64,000 bases of DNA from Streptomyces sp. FIT100 (GCF_024584805.1 NZ_CP075715.1:558001-622000), one strand, 5' to 3'; counted from the stretch's first letter, positions 36,201-45,251 are shown. Translations and numbers: made by a program. The notes: a model not told the origin generated them from the letters alone.

Positions 36201-38478
36201 CCGTGTCGCGGAACGGCAACTTGACCGGCGTCGTACCGCCGACGGTCCGCTCGTTCTTGATGCGGTCCGCTTCGTACACCCAACGCCGCGCCCCGATCAG
36301 CGAGTTGCCGCGCCGCAGGTGCAGTCCGAACCATGGTGCGCGCATACCGGGGTGCATGGTGTTCAGCCATAGCGACACCTCGGCGAGCTCCACGCCCGTC
36401 GCGTTCAGGTCGATGCCGTACGCGTTGTGCAGCGCGATGTACGCCTTGACTTTCTGCTTCGCGTCCAGCGCCTTCGACGTGTCCAGGCTGACGCCGAGCT
36501 CCTCCTGCCGGCGCTTAAGGTACTCGTCCGCGACCTGGTTGATCGCCTCGTTGAGGAACGCGCCGGAGCCGAGCGCGGGCTCGCAGATCGTGTACTTCAG
36601 GAGGTCGCTCGCCCGCGTCTCGTCCGTGAGCCGGTGCTTGAGAGCCAGTTCGACGGTGACCTTCGTCAACGACTCCGGCGTGTAGTACGAGGCGGACGTC
36701 TCGCGGTCGCGTCCGGCCAGCCGGTAGACGTACTCGCCTACCGCGTACTTCTTCGGACCGCGAAGGCCGTGCTGTTCGGCGTCCTGGGCGGAGTAGACGA
36801 CCCAGGTGTTCTCCGGGTAGTCGCCCAGCCGGTCCGCGGGAATCAGCCACGAGCCCTTCTCCGGCTCGCCGTACTGCTTGCCACCCCGCTTCTCACCCGG
36901 CCTTGCGACCTCGGCGAGCTCCTTCTCGGCGATTATGCCGGTGTAGGACATCAGGCCCTCGTAGACGGCGCCGAGCTGGTTGATGCCGAGGTTGCGGTAG
37001 GAGATGAAGCCGCCCTGTCTGCCCTTCTGGCCGGCCTCCTTCATGGTCAGCAGACGCAGTACCTGGTGCAACGCCTCGTTGCGCAGTCGCAGATCCAGCC
37101 ACCTCGGCTGCTCGTCGCCGTCCTCGTCCCATCGAGGGTGGAGGATGCGACGGCCGATAAGGGTGATCGCCTTGGGGTCGAACAGCTCGCTGCGCAGCGG
37201 CTCGAAGCGCAGTCCGCGAAGCTCGCTGCGTTCCTCGGCTGGCTTGTCGTCGTCTGCTTCGGTGCCGTGCGGGCGGTGGCCGTAGTTGACCTTGTTGAAG
37301 AGGACGTCGAGGGAGGCGAAGAGGTGGAAGCCGTTCCGGCTGTCCTCCTCGACCAGCTTTCGCTCGCGCGCCACCAGTTCGCGCAGCCGGGCGATCGAGT
37401 ACCCGGTCTGGTACGTCGAGTCGTCGGCGGGCAGAATGCCCAGTTCGGGGCGGGCTTCCGCGTAGAGGAGGAAGAGGATGCGGTACAGGTAGCGCAGCGA
37501 TTCGCGGGTGAGCTGCTTGGCGAACGGGCCCTTCTTGAGGTCCTCGATCTCCCGCGGCTCGACCTCCGCCTTGCGCAGGCGGGCGAGCACCTCGTTCGCG
37601 ATGATCTCGACCGATTGCTGGAGTCCCTTGCGCAGCTCGGAGTTGACGCCAACGGCGTTGTCGCGGGAGGCCTTGAGCAGGTCGTTGAAGCGTCGGCCCT
37701 TGCCGTCAGGGCGGGGCGCGAGCATGTCGTGGGAGAAGAGGGCGGCGAGGAGGGCGAGTTCGCCGGCCTTCGCGGTGTCGTTGCGGGCGAGGGCCGCGTC
37801 CAGGCTGGCGGCGAGATAGCGGCCTTCCGCCCAGGCTCTCCGGTCGGCGAGGACGAGCACGCCGCCGCAGAGCAGCAGGATAAAGCGGGGCGCGTCGCCG
37901 CCCGGCTCGTGCAGTTCGCTCTGAAAGAGCCAGCCCGCCAGCTTCTCGCCGACTTCGAGGAGGCCATCGGCGGTCTTGAGGGGGTGGAGGAGCTGTCCGG
38001 CCTCGGCGAGGTCGAGGGCGTCGTCGAGCTTGGCGGTCCAGCCGCAGTCGACGGCGAGGATGCCATCTCCGTGCCAGGCGACCTGGAGTTCGTACTCCTT
38101 ACCCGCGTTGTGCACGGTGATTGGCTCCGGCCGGTCACCGCCGTAACCGAAGGCCTTGAGGACGGCGGTGTGCCAGGTAGTAAGGCGCTCGGCCCACTCG
38201 CCCGTGGGGTCGTCGTAGGTGCTGCCGAGTTCTTCCTGCTGGGCGCGGGCGGCGAGGAAGGGACGCACGGTGGCCAGGTACTCACCGCGGAGCCGGGGGA
38301 GGAGTTCACGCGGAGTGGGCTGCGGGTCGTGAGGGTCGGTCTCGCGACTGGTCCACAGGGTGAACAGGCCCTCGTCACCCACTTTGCTCTTCTTGAGGGT
38401 GTTCTCCAACTCCTCGCTAAAGTAGTGGGCGGAGAGGTACTCGCCGCGGTTGGAGAAGGAGTCGTAGGTGTAGCTCAT
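33220..38478 (-). CDS. Eco57I/PglX-type N6-adenine DNA methyltransferase
   Basis: This 1752-residue protein has the class I methylase motif I CEPALGSGAFLNEA (about residue 630) preceded by the RETSASYYTPESL signature of type I/IIG methylases. Motif IV LQVGNPPWVEI (about 1124) sits after an unusually long roughly 480-residue insertion that includes LRRGNSLIG (about 725). The N-terminal 600 residues lack a clear nuclease motif. The C-terminal 550 probably recognise DNA. Size and order fit BREX PglX and DISARM DrmMI methylases, which mark host DNA as self. It starts 11 bp after the SNF2 gene stop and overlaps the next gene by 4 bp. Confidence 0.88.
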   Translation of the reverse strand: MSYTYDSFSNRGEYLSAHYFSEELENTLKKSKVGDEGLFTLWTSRETDPHDPQPTPRELLPRLRGEYLATVRPFLAARAQQEELGSTYDDPTGEWAERLTTWHTAVLKAFGYGGDRPEPITVHNAGKEYELQVAWHGDGILAVDCGWTAKLDDALDLAEAGQLLHPLKTADGLLEVGEKLAGWLFQSELHEPGGDAPRFILLLCGGVLVLADRRAWAEGRYLAASLDAALARNDTAKAGELALLAALFSHDMLAPRPDGKGRRFNDLLKASRDNAVGVNSELRKGLQQSVEIIANEVLARLRKAEVEPREIEDLKKGPFAKQLTRESLRYLYRILFLLYAEARPELGILPADDSTYQTGYSIARLRELVARERKLVEEDSRNGFHLFASLDVLFNKVNYGHRPHGTEADDDKPAEERSELRGLRFEPLRSELFDPKAITLIGRRILHPRWDEDGDEQPRWLDLRLRNEALHQVLRLLTMKEAGQKGRQGGFISYRNLGINQLGAVYEGLMSYTGIIAEKELAEVARPGEKRGGKQYGEPEKGSWLIPADRLGDYPENTWVVYSAQDAEQHGLRGPKKYAVGEYVYRLAGRDRETSASYYTPESLTKVTVELALKHRLTDETRASDLLKYTICEPALGSGAFLNEAINQVADEYLKRRQEELGVSLDTSKALDAKQKVKAYIALHNAYGIDLNATGVELAEVSLWLNTMHPGMRAPWFGLHLRRGNSLIGARRWVYEADRIKNERTVGGTTPVKLPFRDTEGDGAEQALPEGAVHQFLLPTPGWGAVALVKPANPAGQLIRQSAKPELDRLIEWRKAVGAKPKATGGKGSQLARLQEAAKRVEFLWQLVGKRMELSEREIARTIDVWGTGREEDAEEYAFLRRDKTNAEGDSLPLTKEQVFQDLFEAEGSPYWRLKQVMDAWCALCFWPLDQVGMLDGTDAEYETPPVVAVDALLSSGVPQVGEMEPAPAPQYVESGLLFALNGDQLTFGERADESELVEKTRVKRRRTPSAPKKGVGTAQRRPVIALKDLDDWLAFLESMVGTGSVPEETFATSVDSLEELKVLEEAMQGEMGMDDARKAVETRYPWMRLVRDIAKEQGFLHWELDFAGVFASETGGFDLQVGNPPWVEIKFNRTASFSEFEPHLTLQESLTKEREAELRDRVLQVPEWRIRVLRDAATDTALASFYSSAAVYPILAGTPAHLHPRFMSQCWDHAAATGAIGLVHPDGHLKGKQNRRIRAEAYRRLRVHGAFVNVSNWAFPQPVGHTKEFAANIYGPRQEVNFKHLSFLYRADVLTDSLRHDGSGPEPGLRFDGQYDTRPHRARIINVNAETLALWSEQQGGEFPAAEAEMMYPLTQSEQNAVALMAKYPIRLSRDEISMSRGYDEERDRTAGYVNYRSQRPASWDEAILHGPHIGPGTPFCKEDPELRSEGVRIDLTTIPADFIPATKMARSCDRERFESMAMVWRDWQGQPHARHYRLAFRRRNDGKTERVLQAGIIPPGPTHVHGVHSLAFRNRQHLLLVSGFWSAIPLDYMLRAFGMKDLYETGAQRLPAPSPDHPLARALAIRSARLNCLSSAYADLWESEFRFSWLCEEWAIPWTGLRPLNAMEPRWSWSTPLRTEFERRAALVELDALAAVWMGLPADALIAAYQARLDVLSAREEQMYFDERGRQLASDRWVFGTGQTGEHWKALVEHLAAPDASPVPDGYTAPFYKADREREMRAAHAYFKQRLDEAVAKGLWDPEKMEVPTP

Positions 38479-38489
38479 CGCGCGGACTC

Positions 38490-41400
38490 CTAAGCGTGTA
38501 CGGCGGAGACGGTGGTGGCGTGGAGGGGTTCGAGAACGCCGAGGACCCGCAGCATCGGGTCGCCGTCGGTCCGCAGACGGCGTACGAGGTCGCGGCGGCG
38601 GGCCGCGGTGTCGTACACCTGCTTGCGGCGACGCTCCTGGTTGCCTACGGCGATCAGGGCGCCCTGCTCCCAGACCTGCACACGGTCCTCGTACGGGGCC
38701 AGGTAGGAGTCGACCTGCTTGTCGTAGTCGGCGCGGCGCTCGCGCAGGTGGGTCTCGGCCGCGTCGACGGCCGCGGGGACGAGTTCCTGGAGGAGGTCGG
38801 GGTCGACGGGCTGGCCGCGGCCGGGCATGTCAGGGCCCACGCCGCAGGCGGCGAGGAACGCCGAGTCCATGCGCCATACGCGAGGGGTGGCCTCGGCGAG
38901 GTCAGTGACGGCCATCCACTCCACGACCGTCGGCTTGCCCGCCGCGTTGGAGTAGACGCCCTGGAGGAGATAGACCGGGCCGGTGAGGGCTGAAGGAAGA
39001 GCGGCGTCGATCCGCTTGGCCTTGGCTACATCTGGCTGGTAGGCGAGGACGAACGCCTCGTCGTACTTGAGCTTGGCGAGGACCTTGTCCGTCACCCAGT
39101 CGAGCACCGGGTGGATGTCGGAGACGTAGGAGACATTGGGCCACTGGGACGTGGGCTCGTCGGTCTTGCCCTGCTTGGCGTTACGGGCGGCCTCCAGCCG
39201 GTCGGCGGCATACTGCTTGTCGAAGGTGATGCGCAGCGTGCCGTCGTACTTAGGTGTCGTAAGGATCTTCTCCTGCTCCAGGTACGACTTCGGTAGCTCC
39301 CGGAAGCGGTACTGCAGGTCGTCGGGCGGAGTGAACTCGATGCGGCCACCCGCCGTCTCCGGCTTCCAGTCGAGGGCTTCGCGCTCGGCCTGCGGGTAGA
39401 TGAGGTCCACGGCGGTGTGGAAGTACGCTTTGGTGTCGGCGAAGACGTGGGGTACGTCGGCCTCGGGCACCGCGGCCGTGCCGAGAGTGGCCGGAGCAGC
39501 CGACGGGTCGGCAAGCCGGGCGTTGGCGCCGGCGAGGAGCCCCGCAAGGACCCCACCGGACTCCTGCTGGGACTGTTTGATAGAACGCTCGACGGTGCCG
39601 CCCTTGATGAGGTCGCGGGTGAGGCGGTCCTCTTCCTTCTTGTCGTCGTAGAGACCCGTGACGGCCTCGGCGCTGCCCTCACCGGTCTCGATCTCGTGCG
39701 CCTGGGCCTCGCGACGCAGCAGACGAGTGCCGACGAGCCGGTCGTCGAGCGTGAGCATCTCGCCGCTCTCCTCATCGAGCCGCCAGGGCACGTCGGCAGT
39801 GAGGGTGAGCGCACGGAACTCGGGGCTGACCGCCTGCCCGTAGCGGTCGATACGTCCGTTGCGCTGTTCGATACGGATCAGGGACCAGGGCAGGTCGTAG
39901 TGGATAAGGTCGTGGCACTGGTGGTGCAGGTTGACGCCCTCGGAGGCGATGTCACCGGTGAACAGCAGCCGCACCGGCTCCTCGCGCCGGCCGAAGCGGT
40001 CGACGATCTCCTGCTGTTGCTGATCGTTGGTGGTATCGCCGTGCATGACCTCGACGGCGCCGTCGTACGCCTTCCAGGGACGCATCTTGTCGGGCTTGGC
40101 CAGGTTCTTCTTCTTGAAGCCAAGTCGGGCCGGGACCTCCTGGCCCAGCCAGTCCAGGGTCTGGACCCGCTCCGAGAAGATCACGACGCGGCGCTCGGAG
40201 TGCGGGCCAACGCCGAGGTCGTCCTTCAGCGTGCGGACGAGAGCGTCGAGCTTGGCGGAGTCCTGGTCGGTGAAGTCCGCGACCAGCGCCTCCAGCTCCG
40301 CGAGAGCCTTGCTCTCGGCGGCGAGAGCAGCACGGCGCTCGGGGGTGTCCGGCGCGGTCTTGGCCTTGCCCTTTGCCGTGACGCTCTTCGGGTTGTCCAG
40401 GTAGGCACGCCGGTTGGCCAGGGAATGGCGCAGCGCGACGTGGGAGGAGAGGAACGCCTTCAGGAAGTTGTAGCCGACCAGGGGATCGGCGCAGACCGAC
40501 GAACGGTTCGGATCGCCCGGCGTCCATTCGTTCGCGAGCTTCTCCAGGACGGCGACCTCCCTCCGGGTCGCCGGAGCCGGCACCGGAAGGGAGTCGCCGC
40601 GTTCGGCCCAAGGCTTGTTCTTGAGGCCGTCGCGTACCTCGCGGTCGGACTTGGTGCGCCTGATGTAGAGGTGGTCGAGGTCGGCGACCTTGTAGTTCTT
40701 GGGGTCGGCGATCGCCGCTGGGTCGAGCATCCGGATCAGCTCGGCGAAGGATTCGGCGTCGCCGTTGTGCGGAGTGGCGGATGCCAGGATCAGCGCATCG
40801 GTCTGCTCGGCGAGACGGCGGGCAAGGCGGTTGTTGCGGGTGCCCTTGTTCACGAGGTTGTGTGACTCGTCGATGACCACCGCGTCCCAGGTGATGTTCT
40901 CCAGGTGGTGGGCGTAAGTCGCCGACTTGAGGGTGTCGACGGAGACGATGACGCGCTTGAAGTGGGCGAACGGGTTCCGGCCCGCCGGGATCTCCTGCTG
41001 GATGCGCTGGATGCCGGTGGAGTCCAGGCGCACCAGCGGCAGGGCGAAGCGGGTCCACAGCTCGCGCTGGAACTGCTCCAGCACATGGGCGGGCGTGACC
41101 ACGAGGATGCGCTCGCCGCGCCCGCGCCGGATGAGCTCCGAGAGCGTGATGCCGATCTCCAGCGTCTTGCCCAGCCCGACCACGTCGGCGATCAGCAGCC
41201 GGGGCTGCGGGTTGCGCATGGACAGCGCCAGCTCGGCGGGGCGCAGCTGGTGCTCCTGCCGGTCCATGAGGAAGGAGTCGGCGAGCGCGATGCCGTGTTC
41301 GGTCTGCGGCAGCGCGGTCTTGCGGATGACTGCCTCCAGGTAGAGGCGGGCCTTGGCGTGCCTGGATGTGTCGTCGGGCTTGAGCCGGGTCTTGCGTGGA

Positions 41401-41651
41401 TCGAGTACGTCGATCTGGTCAAGGTCGGAGTAGAACACCGCGTCCGTGCCCCGGACGAACGAGGACACCCCGCTGACCTCGACCATCATTCCGTCGCGGG
41501 ACTCGTCGACGGACTTCACGAGCCACTGCTCATGGCGGATGCGCACCTGGGCGCCGGGCGCGAAGGTCGGCTTCGCACCGGCCGGGTACGCCGACCGCGC
41601 CGCATCAGCGTCGCGCGCCTCAGGAACCTCGGGCTGCATCGCCGTGGTCAC
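38490..41651 (-). CDS. SNF2-family helicase, DrmD-like, first gene of the operon
   Basis: This 1053-residue SNF2 ATPase has an N-terminal SH3-like region (residues about 28-85, PGAQVRIRHEQWLVKSVDE). Walker A is DVVGLGKTLEIGI (about 152-164) and motif II is VIDESHNLV (about 260, DESH in place of DEAH). The motor also has LASATPHNG, a C-terminal GDIASEGVNLHHQC and motif VI RIEQRNGRIDRYGQ. Layout and N-terminus match DrmD of class 1 DISARM. The GTG at 41651 has GGAG 6 bases upstream; the longer open frame to 42032 is shadow of the kinase gene. It leads a coupled operon with the methylase, giant helicase and UvrD-type gene. Confidence 0.88.
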   Translation of the reverse strand: MTTAMQPEVPEARDADAARSAYPAGAKPTFAPGAQVRIRHEQWLVKSVDESRDGMMVEVSGVSSFVRGTDAVFYSDLDQIDVLDPRKTRLKPDDTSRHAKARLYLEAVIRKTALPQTEHGIALADSFLMDRQEHQLRPAELALSMRNPQPRLLIADVVGLGKTLEIGITLSELIRRGRGERILVVTPAHVLEQFQRELWTRFALPLVRLDSTGIQRIQQEIPAGRNPFAHFKRVIVSVDTLKSATYAHHLENITWDAVVIDESHNLVNKGTRNNRLARRLAEQTDALILASATPHNGDAESFAELIRMLDPAAIADPKNYKVADLDHLYIRRTKSDREVRDGLKNKPWAERGDSLPVPAPATRREVAVLEKLANEWTPGDPNRSSVCADPLVGYNFLKAFLSSHVALRHSLANRRAYLDNPKSVTAKGKAKTAPDTPERRAALAAESKALAELEALVADFTDQDSAKLDALVRTLKDDLGVGPHSERRVVIFSERVQTLDWLGQEVPARLGFKKKNLAKPDKMRPWKAYDGAVEVMHGDTTNDQQQQEIVDRFGRREEPVRLLFTGDIASEGVNLHHQCHDLIHYDLPWSLIRIEQRNGRIDRYGQAVSPEFRALTLTADVPWRLDEESGEMLTLDDRLVGTRLLRREAQAHEIETGEGSAEAVTGLYDDKKEEDRLTRDLIKGGTVERSIKQSQQESGGVLAGLLAGANARLADPSAAPATLGTAAVPEADVPHVFADTKAYFHTAVDLIYPQAEREALDWKPETAGGRIEFTPPDDLQYRFRELPKSYLEQEKILTTPKYDGTLRITFDKQYAADRLEAARNAKQGKTDEPTSQWPNVSYVSDIHPVLDWVTDKVLAKLKYDEAFVLAYQPDVAKAKRIDAALPSALTGPVYLLQGVYSNAAGKPTVVEWMAVTDLAEATPRVWRMDSAFLAACGVGPDMPGRGQPVDPDLLQELVPAAVDAAETHLRERRADYDKQVDSYLAPYEDRVQVWEQGALIAVGNQERRRKQVYDTAARRRDLVRRLRTDGDPMLRVLGVLEPLHATTVSAVHA

Positions 41652-41757
41652 GTGGTGCTCCTCTGTGGACTGTGTGCTCGTGATGTGCGGTGTGCTGCCG
41701 CCCACCCTTTGTATCGCCCTGGACCGGCTCCGTCGGCGAAAGGTGAGGAAGAGCGGT

Positions 41758-42966
41758 TCAGCGCCTCGACCAGGCGAGTGCCGGCCCCATTGCGTAGCGC
41801 TTGCGCAGCTCGTCGGCGACCCGCCGGGAAGCGGGAGGACGGCCCCTTTTCGGCGTGGGTTCAGCCGTGCTTCCGCTCCCGGGCTCGGGCTTCTGCACGG
41901 GCGGGGACGAGTTCTCCACGCCGTTCTCGACATCGCTCTCGGCCGGGGTGTCCGGAGCGGATTCAACGTCGGACGGCGAGGCGGGGATGTTCTCCGCTGG
42001 GGACGCCGACTGTTCGCGCAGCTGCCTCTCAAGTGAGTCGAGCCGGTCCAGCATGGGCGTGTCAGGCTGAGGCAGCACCGTCGTGGGATGGTCCTTCGGC
42101 GTCGTCTCCTGGATCAGAGCACGCCGTGCCCGGGCCGGACTTGTACCCAGCAACCGCATCAGATCAGCACACTGGCGGGTTACGTCCTCCAGGGAGGGAC
42201 GGTCCTCCGCCTTGTGTGCCAGCATGGCCGATACGACGGAGGTCAGTTCGGCGGGTAGCCCGGACAGGTCGGGGCCGATCTCGGCGTTGACCACCTGAGC
42301 GGCCACCGCCTCCCACCGGGCGCCGTCGTACGGATAGTGCCCGGTCGCCGCGTACAGAAGCACGGTGCCGAGGCCGTACACGTCAGCGGCCTGCGTCACG
42401 TCCAGCTCACCCAGTGCCTGCTCGGGCGGCATGCAGCGAACTGTGCCGATGACCACACCGGCCTGTGTGAGCGATCCCTTGGATGCCCCGACGAAGGCAC
42501 CGAGACCGAAGTCGATGATCACGGGACCGAAGTCTCCGAGAATGACGTTCTGCGCCTTCAGGTCGCGGTGCACCAGCCCCGCGGCGTGCACGGCGGCAAG
42601 CCCCTCGGCCAACAGCGCGCCAAGGCTCGCCACGAGTGGCGTGGACAGCAGACCTTGGTCCTTCACGACATCGGAGAGCGGGCGGCCGGGAACGTAGTCC
42701 ATGGCCAGCCAAGGCTGCTCAGCGAACGGATCCGCCTCGATGAAACGCGCCACACGCCCCGTTCCCGAGATCGTACGCGCCATCGCCGCCTCGCGTTCGA
42801 ACCGGGCGCGCGTGTGCGGATCCGTGCGGTCGGGCCGGATCACCTTCACGGCGACTGGTTCACCCGCGACCGAGTAGGCGAGGTATACCTCCCCCATCCC
42901 GCCTGCGCCGAGCCTCCGCTCGACGAGGTACGGACCGATACGCGACGGCAGAGTCGCGCCGTTCAC
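41758..42966 (-). CDS. Ser/Thr protein kinase upstream of the defence operon
   Basis: This 402-residue Hanks-type kinase has the glycine loop LGAGGMGEVY (19-28), ATP-anchoring Lys41, catalytic HRDLKAQN (133-140) and a DFG magnesium motif (152-154). The C-terminal roughly 110 residues are Ser/Pro/Glu-rich, ending in a basic GRPPASRR segment. There is no transmembrane helix or PASTA domain, so it is probably cytosolic. The GTG at 42966 has a GGGGG site 7 bases upstream. It lies 106 bp before the SNF2 gene on the same strand. Kinases occur in BREX type 2 (PglW) and other defence loci, so a regulatory role for this operon is plausible but unproven. Confidence 0.85.
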   Translation of the reverse strand: MNGATLPSRIGPYLVERRLGAGGMGEVYLAYSVAGEPVAVKVIRPDRTDPHTRARFEREAAMARTISGTGRVARFIEADPFAEQPWLAMDYVPGRPLSDVVKDQGLLSTPLVASLGALLAEGLAAVHAAGLVHRDLKAQNVILGDFGPVIIDFGLGAFVGASKGSLTQAGVVIGTVRCMPPEQALGELDVTQAADVYGLGTVLLYAATGHYPYDGARWEAVAAQVVNAEIGPDLSGLPAELTSVVSAMLAHKAEDRPSLEDVTRQCADLMRLLGTSPARARRALIQETTPKDHPTTVLPQPDTPMLDRLDSLERQLREQSASPAENIPASPSDVESAPDTPAESDVENGVENSSPPVQKPEPGSGSTAEPTPKRGRPPASRRVADELRKRYAMGPALAWSRR

Positions 42967-43433
42967 CGCACACCCCCTGACTCCCGCAACGACAGCGCGG
43001 CCTGGCTCGGCGCATGCGTCCGCTCCACCGTAGAAGAAACAAGGCACGAGGGGCATGGACACCGACGAATCACCGCTACAGCGTACTGATCGGCATCCCA
43101 TAGGAGGAAGTGATCACATCGGACTGGGCCGAGCTTCCGGGCGCTATGTCCGGAATCATGCAGCTATAGATGCGGCTCAGTGATCTCAGGGAATGTCACC
43201 CCGGTCCGTCCAGATTCCTCAGCAGGGCCCACGGACCTACGCGTGGCTGTCCTGAGAGCAGGCCCGGCGGACGAAGCAGGCTCATAGCTTTATCGCACCA
43301 CCTGACCTCCGCTGGCTCGGAGCGGCAGAGGCCGGTCACATCCTGGTACTCCTGTGAGGCCTTGGTTGGCTTTGACAGCAGTTCGTGGCTCCACTTGTCA
43401 GCGATGGCTCCACCGGCGTGGGGAGCAACCTGA
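42967..43433. other. Non-coding stretch between the kinase and IS21 remnant
   Basis: No gene is supported here. A minus-frame segment around 43250-43430 (AGGAIADKWSHELLSKP, then VTGLCRSEPAEVRWC) looks faintly protein-like and may be debris of an unknown gene. The kinase promoter should lie in 42980-43100. Confidence 0.4.
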
Positions 43434-43998
43434 TGTGAGAGAGTTTGGGCCCCACTGCCCTTCTTGCGGTGGGAGTACCGATGTGCGTCCAGCGTTGGGG
43501 AGGCTCCGATGCGGCCGCAGTCCAAAGTCGATCTTTTCGCGGCGATCCGCCGGGACTCTCGTACCGAGGGGCTGTCGATACGGGCCATGGCCCGTAAGTA
43601 CGACGTGCACCGCAGAACGGTGCGCGAGGCGTTGTCCTCGGCATGGTAGGGCCCCACGCCGCAAGCCGCCTCCCTGTTCGTCTCAGCTGGACCCGTTCAA
43701 GCGCGCCATCGATCAGATACTGAGGGCGGATCTGGACGCGCTGCAAGCAGCGGCATACGGTGCAGCGGATCTACGTCCGGCTGATCGACGAGTTCTGTAT
43801 GCAGGGCATTTCGTACTCGCTGGTGCGTGAATACGTGGCCCGCCGCCGACCGCAGATCCGGATGAAGGAGGTACGGGGCCCGCCCAGGTGTTCATCCCGC
43901 AGTCGCACCGGCCAGGCGTCGAGGCGAAGGTCGACTTCGGCGACGTCTACGTGAAGCTGACCGGGGTCAGAGCCAAAATCGCCGTCGTTCACAAGGGC
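43434..43998 (+). pseudogene. IS21-family transposase (IstA) remnant
   Basis: An ATG at 43509 starts an IstA-like HTH segment (VDLFAAIRRDSRTEGLSIRA, then MARKYDVHRRTVREAL) that meets a TAG at 43647. Downstream, other frames give LDPFKRAIDQILRADLDA, TVQRIYVRLIDEFC, SYSLVREYVARRRPQI and VFIPQSHRPGVEAKVDFGD, the first catalytic Asp of the DDE core. At least two frameshifts are needed. The sequence stops abruptly at about 43998, where the jetD 3' end begins. No istB partner is present. Confidence 0.72.
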
Positions 43999-45251
43999 TG
44001 GCCACCCCAATCCGCCAGGAGGGCGTCAGCGACGCCTTCCTCGTAGACAGCCGCCTGATGCTCCTGCATCGCATTGCTCAAACGCGGGTCCCATGAAGTG
44101 CTACGGGCCTTCCCGGACAAGGCAACGTGGTCGTCTTCGGTCCGGAGCCCCTCCAGGTAATCCTCAGCGCTCATCTTCCAGGGCTCGGCTCCGTAACGGC
44201 CGATGAGCTGATTGGTCATGTCGATTCCCGGCCAGTCGAAGTCCCCGTGGTAGAGGAGCCGGCCCCCTCCGTTGACGATCAAGCGGGCCAGTCGGTGGAA
44301 GGCCGTTGACGGTCGGCCTTCGGCGCAGATCAACGGCGGGCTGCTCGCGCCGAGCTCTCCGGCAGCGCGGCGGAGGACGGCTGGATTCTCACACACGTAC
44401 ACCCGGGGCAGGTGAACGGTGACAGGCAAGGTGACCAGCTGGTGAAGTGTGACGTGGAAGGGGGTGCCGTATCGAGCCGCGTCAGCGAGCCACTCCCCCA
44501 GCCCTCGACCAGCCGCCGGCAGGTTGAGGACAAGGACACGGCTGGCCAGGTCGTCGACGATGACGTCGAACGCGTCCCAGAGCTCACGCCGGGCCTCGGC
44601 TCCTGCCTTGAGCGGAACTCCTCGTGCTGTTGCCAGCGCGCGGAGTACGAGGGTCGGCAGCGAGCCTTGGCCAGGGTTGAGGGCCTTGGTGTTTCCCGTG
44701 GTCGCATCGGCCAAGGCGGCCAGCATGATCGGGGGCGAACCGCTGGCGCGGGCATAGAGGTATTCCAGAACACGGATGGCCTGGCCGAGGAGGCGGCCGT
44801 CCTCCTTATTGATCAGCCCAGTGATCGTCCCGTCGGAGGCTAGGCCACTCAGCCACTCCTTGTACCAGGGATTCTCGGCGTGGAGCGCGCTGGCCTCCCC
44901 CTCGGCCAGCAACTGCTGGCGGGCCTGATCGATGGCGCTGCGTTCGTCGGCTCGAAACCGCAGCGGAGGACCCATTCGCTCCAAGACGTCGCGGAGTGAG
45001 GCGCCGGTGACGTTGCGGACATTCTGGTCCAGTGCCGCGAGCGGAAGAGAGACACGGCGGACATCCGCCGAGCGGTACGCGCCTGTGATGCCGATGATGG
45101 CGTTGCGCTCTTCTGTCGTTGGATTTGTCAGGCCGATGGAGCCGGTGATCTCGCCTCCATTGCGTTCAAGAGAGCGCCGGGCGGCCCCAAGAAGGCGGCG
45201 GAACTCGGGGCCACGGTAGCGCTCGTATGCGTCGGACGCCGGCAGACTCAT
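43989..45251 (-). CDS. jetD: Wadjet type II nuclease subunit JetD
   Basis: This 420-residue protein of the TIGR02679 (DUF2399/TOPRIM-like) type is the DNA-cleaving subunit of the Wadjet condensin-like anti-plasmid complex. A TOPRIM-like acidic motif lies in LLYHGDFDWPGIDM (about residue 335), with an alpha-helical N-terminal region. The ATG overlaps the jetC stop (TAATG). The last five or so residues (GGQPL) and the stop are encoded by sequence from the neighbouring IS21 remnant, so the natural C-terminus may be slightly altered, probably without harming the core. Confidence 0.88.
   Translation of the reverse strand: MSLPASDAYERYRGPEFRRLLGAARRSLERNGGEITGSIGLTNPTTEERNAIIGITGAYRSADVRRVSLPLAALDQNVRNVTGASLRDVLERMGPPLRFRADERSAIDQARQQLLAEGEASALHAENPWYKEWLSGLASDGTITGLINKEDGRLLGQAIRVLEYLYARASGSPPIMLAALADATTGNTKALNPGQGSLPTLVLRALATARGVPLKAGAEARRELWDAFDVIVDDLASRVLVLNLPAAGRGLGEWLADAARYGTPFHVTLHQLVTLPVTVHLPRVYVCENPAVLRRAAGELGASSPPLICAEGRPSTAFHRLARLIVNGGGRLLYHGDFDWPGIDMTNQLIGRYGAEPWKMSAEDYLEGLRTEDDHVALSGKARSTSWDPRLSNAMQEHQAAVYEEGVADALLADWGGQPL

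Noticed and set aside
24204..41651. Canonical BREX or canonical DISARM system
   Set aside because: No PglZ phosphatase, BrxA/B/C/L or BrxU for BREX, and no phospholipase-D-like DrmC for DISARM; the UvrD-type gene and fused nuclease do not belong to the standard sets.
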